A stretch of DNA of 64,000 nt, taken from NCBI GenBank assembly GCA_033964015.1, contig CM066917.1, positions 30,703,951 to 30,767,950 on the forward strand, given 5' to 3'. Of the stretch, positions 22,080-33,433 are shown one piece after another (positions within the stretch are counted from its first letter, which is position 1; the number at the start of each line of letters is the position of its first letter). The notes beneath the pieces were generated by a model. That model saw nothing but the letters and a program-made list of their open reading frames with translations, did not search any database and was not told the DNA's origin. The position numbers were made by a program, and so were the translations under genes. This DNA comes from Scolanthus callimorphus. Taxonomy: Eukaryota > Cnidaria > Anthozoa > Actiniaria > Edwardsiidae.

Positions 22080-24005
22080 TTATTCCATGATTCTTTGCAT
22101 GGGAGGCTTTTATATCGCCCTGAACTATCTGGCGCTTATTGGGAAGAAGTATTCAAATTCTGGACTAGAAGATATTCTCATAGAGTCTGGCCGTCTATGC
22201 TGTTGGCACAACGGCATCTTTACTTCAAGGCAAATCATACAATAGAGGCATGCGGGCGCACAAGCTTGTAATGGAAGCACTGTTTCGTCTTCTCTGGAAA
22301 GCATTTGCAGATGGCTAGGAAGGCAGCAGAATAGCTCGTTTCATTCTACAGAGATGGCCTCCAAGATCCTAGAATGCCGACAGAACTTCAGGGAAGATCA
22401 GTTTATCCAGAACTGGGAAACCTTTATCAAGTTCCTTCGAAACCACTTACACGTCTTTTTCCAGTTCCTCTCGGAATGCAAATCTAAGTCCAAAGTCTTC
22501 TGCTTCTGGAAGAGTACATTTCCATGATCTTGATACTTCTACAGTTCGTTAAAGCGCGAGCGCAGCGGGAACTGGGAACTCCACCTGTCTTCAACTCAGG
22601 GCGTAGCCAGGGGGGGTACAGGGGGGGCCCGGGCCCCCACTTTCTCGGAAATTTTCACATACATTTACTGTATTTGCTGGAGAAAATTTGCGCATTTTCG
22701 TCCCATGTTTTCACTATCTGGCCCCCCCTTCAGAAATTCCTGGCTACGCCGCTGCAACTGCAGCCATGGTCCCACACTTCTTCTCGATGGATAGGATTAA
22801 CTATGCTAGATGGCTGCCAGTATACCTGGCAGACATGCATCTTCTTCCAGACAAGCACCCAAGTGTACGTACATACAGCGTCAGTCACAGTGGAAACCGC
22901 TTCTCCAAGGTATGGGCAGATATGGCACTGGAACAGTCGATCAATTTAGACAGTAAGTCGCAGGGAGGGATAGTTGGTATCAGCAACAAGGAGAAGGCAG
23001 TCGAACGCTGGTTTCTTGCGTGCCATGACAGGGCGGGTGTCACCAACCTTGAAAAGAAATGTGTGATATGGATAGAAGCGACCGAGTCGGGCGATTTTTT
23101 TATTTACGCCCACTTCATGGCACAAGTTATTGAGAAAAAAAGGAAAAAGTATTCATGGTGGTGCGAACCCTCAACCCTGTGCAATTACCTATTCATAACC
23201 CAACATCTTACACATGAGCTACGAGAGAGTTCGCAGGTCAACATCCTCCTTTTGATTCATTCATAGAACGAGAATATGTGAATCATAATGAATATTTATA
23301 CTAGCTAGCCGCCATCTTGAAGTGGGCGTAAAAAATAAATTCGCCCGAGTCGGCACGCACAAAGAGGAAGGGAGTAGGATCGCCCGTGACGTGGAGGATG
23401 TTCACAAGATCGAACAAATATTTGACTCTGGACTGTTGAAGAATCCTTTGATATAGAAGATGATGAAGGTGACGAGTAGATCCCTTTGTTTAATCTTGCA
23501 TCAGGTTTTGTGCTTCCGGACGATGCCGCAAATGAACTTCTGGGCGCGACGGAAGCAGGCGGACGTAGCATGTTACACTTCGCGACCGCAAGAATGAACA
23601 GTACCGCGACAAATGTTTGGGCCCCGATCAAGAAACTCAACATCAAGACGTTCTCTTCCGTCAATAAGACCCCTTCGACTGGAAAGAAGAAAACGCTGGA
23701 AGCCTTGAACACCGAGGAGGATGTGTTGGCCGACTGTTGGTGGTAGCGGGAAACCGTGATATTGATTTGAAGGAGGTCTTATCGCATGAATTGACTAATG
23801 TGCCGAGTGCCATAGTCCATGCCGATGGTACACTCAGGAAAAACACCAAGAGCGCCTTCCTCCAGATTCTTGAAGCAGACATCAGAAGTCCAACAAATAT
23901 CCCCCACTCCCCTCTACCGACGGCATTCTTAATCGATGGCATGGCTCTCATCCAAGTGGTAAAAGCAGCAGGTGCCTCGACGTTCGGTGACATGGCAGCT
24001 AAATA
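22080..24005 (+). pseudogene. Decayed copy of a dispersed, probably mobile-element-encoded protein
   Basis: Pieces in several frames line up with a protein type I recall as highly repeated in cnidarian and fish genomes. They run: RPELSGAYWEEVFKFWTRR near 22110; NYARWLPVYLADMHLLPD at about 22795, then ADMALEQSINLDSKSQGGI; FNLASGFVLPDDAAN from 23487; and KTFSSVNKTP. Last come VVAGNRDIDLKEVLSHELTN and VPSAIVHADGTLRKNTKSA from 23737. Frameshifts separate the pieces, for example at about 23740 where a TGGTGGTAG stop leads into VVAGNRDID. A MITE interrupts it at 22598-22756, and it is cut at 24005 by the CTTCAGA element. The biochemical function of the family is unknown to me; mobility is inferred from its copy number. 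Confidence 0.55.
22598..22756. mobile_element. GGCGTAGCCAGG-family MITE inside the decayed ORF
   Basis: It begins GGGCGTAGCCAGGGGGGG and ends CCTGGCTACGCC, so the termini are inverse. The interior has GAGAAA-type sequence, a core ATACATTTACTGTATTT at 22659-22675, and GAAAATTTGCGCATTTTCG. The same family recurs at 43530-43690, 50790-51003 and 53970-54117. Confidence 0.75.
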
Positions 24006-24007
24006 CT

Positions 24008-25313
24008 ATGATGGACGAGAAGGGCCACTTCAGACTTCAGACTTCAGACTTCAGACTTCAGACTTCAGACTTCAGACTTCAGATAATGAAATTGTCTGAT
24101 TTACCTGATTATTATTTTTAAGAAGACCCGCCGAACACCCGGCCGCAAGATAGTAATAGGATAAAGAAGCATACAATTATTTATCCGTAGATGTTCAGGC
24201 AAGCCAGTGGCCGCGTAGCACTAAGTGCTATGTTCAACAGAGTGGAGATAAGGAATTAACCTTGTGTGAAAGCTGAAGTGCTAATGAAATATCCCATGTG
24301 TGCTTCTGAGCTAGCCCTAGTAAGCGGAGAAAGAGAAAAAATCTCTGACCCCCGAGAGGGATTTATCCAATTACAATAAAATGAACTAGTTTATTTACCC
24401 GTGAAAAAATTCGCTCGTGCCTTCTCCAGTCGATGACAATACAAATTGTTTAATATTTATACATGAATTGTCAATGCAAGAACTGTCTTTGTAGAAAACG
24501 TTTCTGGTGTAGGTGCCTGTTTTTTCTTGGCGCACGCACTTGAAAATATAATTCACAGCTTTTTTTGTTCAAAAAACTACATTGCGATGTTTGGGCGCAA
24601 AGACCCATGACTAAAATTTTAGAATGCAGTTTGGATGTATTTCAAGAAATCTTTGACTTCCTATTATTTTCTAATACAAATACTGCCAGGCATTTATTTC
24701 AAGCAAAAATCCATTGAGGAGCTCGGCGAGATCACTTTTTTGCTAAACAAAGCCTAAAACAGCATTATTTGCCCGGGTTTGACTACAAATTGTAAAAACA
24801 AAACTAATTCACGGAAAATTTAGCTTTCTTTTGCGAAGCAACGACGACAAACATGGCGGACGGCGCCCCGGACGGCGTCTCCCCGCGCTAAAGAAAATGC
24901 CTGAATGGCAGCTTCTCTCCTCGCATCGATTTCAAAAAACTAACATCATCCTGCAACCCTGAGAGTAGTATGTATCACATCCACGGTGGCAGTTAGCGAG
25001 TAGTATGTATCACATCCACGGTGGCAGTCTGAAGTCTGCTGTCTCTGCAGTCTGAAGTCTGCAGTCTGGAGTCTGAAGTCTGAAGTCTGAAGTCTGAAGT
25101 CTGAAGTCTGAAGTCTGATTTTTGCGGCCCATCGGCACAAAAACAACGATGAGTAAATTAAAAAGAATAGATGTGTATGCTTCTTTATCCTAATATTGCT
25201 ATCTCAGGTGTTGTGCGCTTCTTATTCTAAAGGAATCAGGTAAATCAGACAATTTCATTATCTCTGAAGTCTGAAGTATGAAGTCTGAAGTGGCCCTTCT
25301 CGTCCATCGTAAA
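24008..25313. mobile_element. 1.3-kb element with TIRs built on CTTCAGA heptamer repeats
   Basis: The left end reads GATGGACGAGAAGGGCCA, then ACTTCAGA repeats, then AATGAAATTGTCTGATTTAC and further to GGATAAAGAAGCATACA near 24175. The right end, in reverse complement from 25313, shows the same order of blocks. Terminal inverted repeats are thus about 150-180 bp including the heptamer array. A second inverted heptamer array lies at 25022-25118. The element truncates the ORF at 22080-24005. No transposase frame is seen. Confidence 0.75.
24029..24084. repeat. CTTCAGA heptamer tandem repeat (and inverted array at 25022-25118)
   Basis: About eight tandem CTTCAGA units occur here. The same unit occurs as TCTGAAG at 25022-25118 and 25262-25290. 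Both belong to the enclosing element. Short Leu-Gln-Thr-Ser-Asp-Phe frames arise from it and are not genes. Confidence 0.9.
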
Positions 25314-25911
25314 ATACCAAGAAATGCTAGTAAGAATGCTAGGTGTACACAACTGCACGAGAGTCGATCTTGTTGTATATTTTAATATTTTGGTTGCCAT
25401 GGAAACGCTTATCACGTGACTAAGTAGTGGCCATCTTGGATTTTTTATTAGACCTGAAGATTACACGCAGGAAAAGTGAAATTGAAAGGTAATCGCGCAC
25501 TTATTTAGATACTACCTTCTAATAATCCAAAAAACTTGGAATTTCTCCGAAAAAATTATCAAATTTTTCGTGCTTTTGAAATATATATTGTGAAAAATGT
25601 CTTTCTTAAAACATTATCCTAGATATCCAATTAGGTTTACAGAAAGACTAATGATACAAACATTATGCTGACAAGAAAAATTTCTATTTTTAACACTCTT
25701 TACATACTTCCACAGGCGCTAAACATTTAATCCAAAATGGCGGACAGTGAGTCACGTGTCCTCGTTACCATGACAACAACAATTTAATCAAAATCAGAAT
25801 TCCGAAATGTGTTTCCAGGCCAAGTTTGAAATGTTTTCGTTGGAAAATAACGAAGTTAACAAAAAGCAGCCCTTGTTTTACAGCCATGCATGCCTTAAAG
25901 CCACCGAGGTA

Positions 25912-25960
25912 CGCTTGGCGTCACGTGATCTGGCGTCACGTGATCTGGCGTCACGTGACC
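25912..25960. repeat. Three-copy 15-bp repeat containing TCACGTGA
   Basis: TGGCGTCACGTGATC occurs twice in tandem with a third variant ending TCACGTGACC. Each copy carries the palindrome TCACGTGA, an E-box-type site. TCACGTGAT also occurs singly at many places between 19820 and 26330. Whether it has any function is unknown. Confidence 0.7.
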
Positions 25961-27030
25961 AACGAGGATAGGGATTTTAGTGTGTTATCCAGTTCGACGT
26001 CTAATTATCTCTCTTTTTGTGAAATTTTTATCTGATCTGACCCTAAAAAAATATTATGGGGTCAGAAACGTTTTCAGCTTCGCTTTCATGCTTTCCCTTG
26101 CGTTCACTCTACCATGCCACGAACACTTCGTATTTGGCCAACAAATACCGGCCATCTCGGCATTTCCTGGTCGATTTGTAGTGGCGATTGAACGCCTTAC
26201 TAAACGGTGTAGTTAATGACCCGGTAAATGTTTAAGAGTTAATTTAAATGGAATTGAAAGATGTTTGTATCAGCCAAAAATGCATTATTTTTCATTTTCA
26301 TGTCACGTGACTGATCACGTGATAGGGGCCTGGGGTCGATTTTACTGAAAAACGTTTCAGGTTATTAAGCACTCTCTTCCTGCAAAATTTGGTACTAATT
26401 GCAATTAATGTTGTGGTGTTATGAGAGATATAAGTGTTCAGCCTCGTTTCCATGCTTTTCACCATATTTGGAAAAACACACCCCTTAAACAGGTAGTCTG
26501 CACCACAATTCTGGACCACATAGTACCTAGTCGTAAAGTTCAGGTATTCTTCTATAAGAATCAGCCATCAAACCTTTTCTGTACGGTGGGTTGTGCTGGA
26601 GGACAATTTTTCGGGTCTGGCTCCTGGACTATTGTGCTGGCTGAAAAACTGAACTAAAAATTCAACTTGCCCTCTTTGATTAAGATGGGTTTCCAGAAAA
26701 GCTGGTCAAGACATGTGGGCTGTGTCGGAATACTTATTTTAGGGCGAAGGCTAAAGAGAAAGCTAAAGAAATGGTGAATATTTTACAGTAGACAGTATAA
26801 AGCCAAGGCCCGAAAGTTCGTCCTCCTCGACCTTGCCAACGCTAGCTCATTTCTGGCGGGCTCATTAAGTTAATTATTTAGAATTTTATTGTTTTGTGAC
26901 AAATGAGAATTTCATGGCAGACCAATTTTCAAATATGTGCAACCAAAAGAAACATTTATCAGATCCCAAAAAAATTCCAGCTTACTGTATTCCTGTGATA
27001 AAGTGCAGTTTTTGTTTTCTTCTTTTGCAG

Positions 27031-29258
27031 TTCTGGCCTGTCTTGTATTGCTGATTGGATATTGTCATGGAAACAACAACAACAATAACAACACTCAGGC
27101 AACGGTATATAGCAAATTTAATTCATGGCTGCCTCTCGATCGTCAAAAGTCTTCCTTGGGTGTTTTTCTAAATTTATTGAAGCTTGCAATTTGCACCCCC
27201 CTGAAAAAAGGCAATACAAAAAATAACCCCCACATGACATCAATGTTCTAAAAAGCTAACCCCCACCCTGTAACCAGTTTTTCTTTTCTATGTCAAGCTG
27301 GCTGGATATCGGACCTGGTTCATGTACTATATTTATTTGGGTTTTGCAGAACAACTTGCATAGGCATGCAAAAGTGACAGTATCATGTATCCAGGTTATG
27401 ATTCCTTCCAAAATCAGTCACAAAATAAATCAGCTATTGGAAACCTTAGGTAATATAAATGTCAATTACCTAAATGTGTTCACCGGCATAAAAAAATAGT
27501 ACCACTACTTTCTGCCAAGCTCTTGCCAGGTAAAAACAAAGCCTTTATGCTAGAGAATCACTACTCGGTGAATTGCAAAACCTGACCAGAAAAAAATTAG
27601 GGGTTGTGAAAGGTAAATGCGAGATCAAACCTAAAAGAATCGAGATCAAGAAATCAAATATTGCTCCCCATACATTAAGAATTTGTGAGATTCTGTAATG
27701 TCCGGCGAGCGCTATATGCCATGATGCGATAGTTTGTACATATTATTTTGAGGTATTTAGTTTGAGCCACAGAGTGCCCCCTGTTTTGAGTGAGGGTGCC
27801 AAAAAATTAACCCCCTAAAATCAATATCCCCGCCCCCCGTAGACGTAATACATGATCGGTTCCTAATTACATGTAATGGCAATAATATAATAAATAAATA
27901 ATAAAGGCAACAGGGGATTAAAAATGAATTGTGCATTATTGTGTAGTGTTATGAAAAAATGGTTGCATTTGCATCCAGTAAGGCCACAGATTTCGAGTCT
28001 TGCAGGCCAGACTCGGTGAAGTGAACTTATTAATTATAAATAATTTTTTTTTGTAGGGTGGGCGCAATTGCACTGGAGGTAGGATACCCACTTTAATGCT
28101 AATTATTATAATACATCATACCAATGTGTAAGAGTTGGTGTAAGCAGTCGCCAGCTTGTTCTTACAACTCTGGGTTAGACCTTTGTCTCTTCTTGTGTAA
28201 GGAATTCTTTTTATTCTTTATTCTTTAATTATTTTTTAATCTTGATTATCTCTTACTATAGGTCACTACTTCTACAGATCAGCTAGGAGGTGTCTCCAAC
28301 TTCATGAGCCTTGCCTCAGGTAAACCTACTGGTTCTAACCAGTACATTTGTTCAAGAATTTAAAGGGGGTAAATTTGCTATGACTCACACCTTGCTTGCT
28401 ATCCCTTACCGATTGGAAGTGATTTTTCTCATGATCATCCTGTGTATTATTTATAGGGGGAATCTACCACTCCCCACCCCTCTCCAGGCGAGGAGGATGT
28501 TTGCAGAAAATTATCTTGAACTGTGCCAGCATGTGCAATTTCAAGTTTAATATTTATGGGATTTATGCACAATGTCATGTATGTGTGAATAAATGTAAGG
28601 TACTTATTTTGCAGATTGAACACAGAGTGCCTCAATAATGGATGTGGCAACCTGGCCCTGGCCTACAAGCATAATTGCCAAAAGCTGCCCATTGCCTGTA
28701 ACTACCTACAAAATTAGCACAACAAATTTGATCAGTTGTTAAAATCCCTTGACCATGACAACCATTGTGCACATGATGCCAGGTACTGTCCAGCAATAGC
28801 CGCTTGCCTGGCCAAATCCATACCATGCACAGTTGATATGCATTTGATTGCTCACGAGAATGACTCCTTCACTCCTTAGGGAAAGCAATGCAACTCCTCC
28901 CAGCGGTTCTGCCTGAACTCGGACATGAAGTGCATATCAAAAGGAGGAAGATGTAATTTTGGACAACTAAAGAACTACCAGCAGAGAAGAAATTTTACGG
29001 TCAAACCAGATGGGACCCATTGCCCTGGTGGCCAGAAGTTCTGCTTCTTACATTACAAGTGCATTCCCGATCACCTGAACTACGACCTTAGGATACCATC
29101 TGGGAATAATTTTACCGGGAATAAGAGTCTTCTCGACTTCATGTGTGGATCTGGCAAAAAGTTCTGCTTACCATCATTCAAATGTGTGCCTCATGAACAG
29201 TCCTGGGGAAATTACACTAAATACAATCTGTCATGCATGCCCAGTGACAATGGAACAG
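27031..29258 (+). pseudogene. Secreted cysteine-rich repeat protein, exons with two in-frame TAG codons
   Basis: Phase-consistent exons: 27031-27104 (signal core VLACLVLLIGYCHG, then an Asn run), 28057-28078 (GGRNCTG), 28262-28319 (HYFYRSARRCLQLHEPCL) and 28615-29258. The last exon has regularly spaced cysteines. Its repeat type C-x-x-G-x-KFC-x5-KC(I/V)P appears as CPGGQKFCFLHYKCIP and CGSGKKFCLPSFKCVP. The frame is open to a GTAAGA donor at 29259 except for TAG at about 28716 (after CNYLQN) and about 28878 (after NDSFTP). An exon with the initiator Met should precede 27031 with phase 1 and was not found. Predicted extracellular. It could be a short ~90-residue secreted protein ending at the first TAG, a decaying gene, or a read-through gene. 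Family not recognised. Confidence 0.5.
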
Positions 29259-29289
29259 GTAAGAAGGCTGTGTTGTTACTCTGATATAA

Positions 29290-29645
29290 AAATGATGGGG
29301 GGTCTGAGTATTTTTTGGGGTTGAAAATTCTACCAAATATTTTTTGGGGGTTGAAAAATCTGCGGGTATTTTTAGGGGGGTTGAAACTTCTGACAGGCTA
29401 GTTGATTATCAAGAAACTGCCTTAAGCTAAGGTTATTTCCAGGAAACAGTTGATGACAAGCAAAGAAAAAAGGCAATTACTCTTTGTAACACAAGAAGCT
29501 TAAAAAGTTGGGTATTTTTTTGGGTATGAAATTTTGGGAGCAGGTATTTTTGGGGGTATAAAATTTATGGTTCAGGTATTTTTTGGGTATGAAATTTGGA
29601 GCTCCGTCGGACCCCCCGTCAATTTTATATCCGAGTACCCCCCTG
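29290..29645. repeat. Dispersed repeat with TATTTTTTGGGG / GGGGGGTCTGAG-type ends
   Basis: The left part has GGGGGGTCTGAGTATTTTTT and the right part has GGACCCCCCGTCAATTTTAT followed by GAGTACCCCCC. Internal GGTATTTTTTGGG motifs recur four or more times. The outer G- and C-rich segments are imperfectly inverse. It appears to be a non-autonomous repeat. Confidence 0.5.
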
Positions 29646-30167
29646 GGACCCAGAGCTTTCTCTCAACGTCAAATCTCACACATGCTTGAGTGGCTTTATT
29701 TAATAGCTTTCACCAATTCACAAACATAATTTACAAAAATAAACAATAGCACGAAAAATAATACAAACAAATGATAACAAAAGTGAGGGTCGCACAACAG
29801 AACGAGGCTCCAAATTAAGTGCGCCCCTTTTGAGACTAAGAACTAAAAAAAATTAGAAACACATTAAACACGGATATAAATATATATACTAAGATAAGTA
29901 GTTATTCTAGTAACAACATGAGTAACTAGAGAGCAGATTGCGAGTAGAAGAGCATTTGCAGCAAATAGATTTCCAAGTGTTAAAATTATCAATATTATAA
30001 GAAGCAGTAAAGGCATCAGAGTAGTAGCGCAGGAGGTGTGATTTGAACTGATTAGCAGAAGAGAGGGTGCGTGTATCCTCAGGCAGGTTATTCCATAGTT
30101 TTGGGAGGCGTTAAAGAAGCTAGCTTGAAAGAGTTTAGTACGGCATTTAGGAACGCCGTACTAAAAG

Positions 30168-30591
30168 TCAGATCAAGCACAGAACTATGACGGTTACTCT
30201 GGTAGATTTACGTTTAACAAATCTATCTAGGTCTATAGTATAGTGACCGGAAGTACATTTGAAGTAGAAGATCAGGTCCTTAAGTTCATGCCAGTAGGAA
30301 AGGGGTAACAGATTGAGTTTTGATAGGCGGTCATGATAGCTAAATGTTATCTTGCCATTTGGTGTCCAGTATGTATTGGTGGCTCTCCTTTGGAGGCTCT
30401 CGATTTTACCCATGCTGCCCTTCACTTGCATAGCCAACAAAAGGTCTCACGAAAGTTAGATACAACAATCTCCTATTCTCTATACTAAATGCTTTGACAC
30501 TGTGGCGGCGAAGGAATCTAGCATTTTGTAAGCTTTAGCTACAGTAGTGTTTATGTGACTGTCCCACTTCATGTCTGATGATACAGTAACT
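30168..30591 (-). pseudogene. LINE ORF2 C-terminal fragment (downstream part)
   Basis: The minus strand from 30590 reads VTVSSDMKWDSHINTTVAKA and, after stops, MGKIESLQRRATNTYWTPNG, then RLSKLNLLPLSYWHELKDLI. These are the conserved post-RT region of CR1/Rex-type LINEs. It directly continues the RT fragment at 33190-32617, from which it is separated by the inserted element at 30592-32616. Degenerate and not functional. Confidence 0.75.
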
Positions 30592-32616
30592 ACTGGAAGG
30601 AACCATGTGAAATTCATGTGAAATGTGTGTGAAATGGCCATGTGAAAATAAACCATATTTCACATGGTATTCACATGTTAACCATGTGAAATGATGGTGT
30701 GAAATGGATGTGAACTGGGCTGATCCTTTTCACATCATAAAAACATGTGAAATTCATGTGAAATTTCTGGGGCTAGATAGACTGGGTATATGTGAAATTG
30801 GTGTGAAATTGTTTGAAAGGATGTGAAATTCAGAGTTTGATCCAGACCTGCAGCAGCAGGCTGGAACACTAGAACATCATTCTAGTTCTGTTTAATCATA
30901 AAAATTATTTAATAACAGTTCCACAGTCTAATGTTAAAAAGCATAGGATAGGAGAACAATAAAAGCATCACACTGTAGAAGTTGAGAAAATTATAAGTAT
31001 GTGAAATATTTTTCCATGTGAAAAAAACAAATTACACTACAACGATGTTGCCACTTCTGGAAATTATACTTGTTTCCTATATAAAACCACTGGTAAAGGC
31101 ATAGTGTCCATGATATGATGATAATTTCTTTAGAGTTTTACATAACATAATAGGTATGCACCGGAAACGTGTGATCATGTCAATTTCTCAGTTTGGAGCT
31201 GTGTGAAAAGTGTCAAAATTTATAAACACGCTTTACAAACTGATTCAGAAATTCATACAATCATGCAGAATGTAGGAGATATTAATCAGTTATGGCTCAC
31301 ATTCGTAAGGGCAATTGTTCAACACAATTATTCAGAGGTGAGAGACAACATTTTATGAAAAGACCTAATGCCGACATCGCCGGATTGGCGAGTTCAAAAT
31401 AAAACCTAACGTAGCACGTTTCTGCATCAACATATTCTCATTCCGATAACCAGAACAAAAAGCTAAGTTTCTAGTTTAACAATGCAATGAATATTGAGAA
31501 TCACCGGTAACTTATTTGCACAAAGGGCACTTCAAAGTGTAAGTTATAAACAAAGTCAAAGGTTAAATTAACGTTCGATTCACATTATAACTAGCCGCGG
31601 CCGCCGGCGCGTGGCTCGTGCGAGTACGAAAGGACGGCGATCGATGCACTTTAAATGAATACAAATGAGGTGAAATAAACTGCTTCAGTTTTCAACGAAC
31701 TGACTTCTTCAAGTTAATAGCTTCTTATTTTATAAGTACTCTTTGTATTTATATACACGGCCGAAGTATAATAAGCGCTGAAGTGATAAGATTGCATCAC
31801 GAACTCTGTGGACTCACCTTCCTCTATACAGGAAGCATTGCCTCAGCTTTTCTTTCGTAGTACAATCAGAAAAACACAAGACGAAATCGCGTATCTAGAC
31901 GATGATCAACTTTGTGTGTCAGGAATGAAGTTTGCCAGAAACAGTACTGCCATTTTGAGAAACTTCGATGATGCTGTGTGTAGGATGTTCGTTATTGAAA
32001 TACGATCCTAAAATGAATTCGGCGGCCTTTTATACTAGCCAATTAGATGCGAGATTGACCGGCCCAGGTCCCGCTCGGACATTTCACTCAATCGAAAATA
32101 GTCAGCACACAATATTCTATTTTCGAAATAGCACAAAAAAAAAGATTTAGCCTTTCTGTGACTTATCATTTCTGTGATTTATCATGGAGTTATTATGCAC
32201 ATAATAACTCCATGGATTTATATAATACTTTTTCTTTACACTCATGCAAAGTCCCTTAGTTTTTCTTAGCTATTGTAGCTAAACACATTCAACAAAGTTT
32301 TCATCAGACAATGTATTTAGGATCAAGGTAATTGAAATTTAGCCCAAAAATGTTTTTTTTGAGGAATAATTCGAGAAGCGGTGAATGTTCAAGTTTTGTT
32401 CTTTTTTCTAGAAAAAAATTCACAGTAATTTCACATGATGATTATCATTTCACATTAATTTCACAGCATGTGAAATAAGACTTCTCTTAAGAAAAATATT
32501 TCACATGCATTTCACATGATTCACCATTTCACATCATCAGTTTCACATGCTTGATTTCACATGTTTTGTGTTTCACAGTAAGTTCACATCATTTTTCACA
32601 TGGTTCCTTCCAGTAG
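30592..32616. mobile_element. 2-kb non-autonomous DNA element with CATGTGAAA subterminal repeats, nested in a LINE
   Basis: The left end ACTGGAAGGAACCATGTGAA is the exact inverse of the right end TTCACATGGTTCCTTCCAGT. About 250 bp at the left and 200 bp at the right are packed with CATGTGAAA or its reverse complement TTTCACATG, more than a dozen sites at each end. LINE reverse-transcriptase sequence continues on either side (KDLG on the right, VTVSSDMKW on the left), which proves insertion. The interior has no transposase frame I recognise. Subterminal arrays of this kind usually bind a transposase supplied in trans. Confidence 0.85.
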
Positions 32617-33190
32617 TGCGATCCGAGGTCCTTAACTTGTGTGACACGCTTTAAAATTGTGTCATTCAGCGCGTAGTCAAACGCGACTGGATGGTGTTTA
32701 CGCGTAATTGTGAGAACTTCGAACTTGATGGAGTTGAACTTGAGACGCCAATCTTGGCTCCATGCTTGTACATTGTCCAGATCGTCCTGGAGGGCGCTGC
32801 AATCGGAGGAAGTATGTACCACAGTAGAACACTTGGAGTCATCAGCAAAGAGAGTGATTGGATTATCAACTACTGACGGAAGGTCGTTAACATAAACCAA
32901 GAACAGAAGGGGCCTAGAATACTTCTTTGTGGTACTCCTGATGGCACTGGAGAACGGCTAGAAGTGAATCCATGGACAAAGCAACGCTGACCACGTCCCG
33001 ACAAGTAGCTCGCGAGCCACTGCAATAAAGTCCACTGATACCATAGCGGGAAAGCTTCAGGAGGAGACGCTGATGCAAGACACTGTCGAAGGCTTTCGCC
33101 AGGTCGAGATAAACAATGTCTGACTGTAAGCCTTGATCCAGGGCCTGGCCAACGTCATGGTAGAATAACAATAGCTGAGTCACTGTGAAG
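32617..33190 (-). pseudogene. LINE reverse transcriptase fragment (upstream part)
   Basis: The minus strand shows DIVYLDLAKAFDSVLHQRLL, then a frameshift, then VYVNDLPSVVDNPITLFADD and FNSIKFEVLTITRKHHP, and ends KDLG at the transposon junction. FADD replaces the usual YADD at the catalytic site. RT motifs are in the expected order. At least one frameshift, between about 33000 and 32914, breaks it. Confidence 0.8.
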
Positions 33191-33234
33191 CGTCCCTGGA
33201 GGAAGCCGTGCTGCGAGTCATCGAGAATGGCACA

Positions 33235-33425
33235 GAGATGATCAGTTCACTACGGGCGAGGAGAAGGCTGAGGCCTTTAATCAGTTCTTCTACTCAACAT
33301 TTACTATAGATACTGAGGGTCCGCTCGAAATGGAGACTGCTGACCCTGGAGTCTTCACCTTATACTCGCTGTTTCTCTGTGTTGAAGAAGTGTACAAGGC
33401 TAGTGGAATGAGAGACGGGAATGAA
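33235..33425 (+). pseudogene. Small LINE fragment in opposite orientation
   Basis: The plus strand reads TTGEEKAEAFNQFFYSTFT and VEEVYKASGMRDGN, which resembles the linker upstream of RT in similar LINEs. It abuts the minus-strand RT fragment head-on, suggesting rearrangement or a separate truncated insertion. Confidence 0.45.
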
Positions 33426-33433
33426 AGGCATTG

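Larger units (their letters stand above)
19480..26645. mobile_element. Pair of diverged ~200-bp inverted repeats 7 kb apart (possible large TIR element)
   Basis: The block at about 19480-19705 contains AGTCCAGGAGC, then GCACAACCCACCGTACAGAA, then TAGGTACTATGTGGTC, then AAACGAGGCTG. The reverse complement of 26440-26645 contains the same blocks in the same order and similar spacing, with intervening divergence. The two may be ends of one element, which would enclose the decayed ORF at 22080-24005 and the CTTCAGA element. They may instead be two unrelated solo copies of one MITE family in opposite orientation. No target duplication could be fixed, so the element interpretation is inference. Confidence 0.45.

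Noticed and set aside
24946..25146. Frame reading LQTSDFR repeats
   Set aside because: It is a translation of the CTTCAGA heptamer array inside a transposable element.
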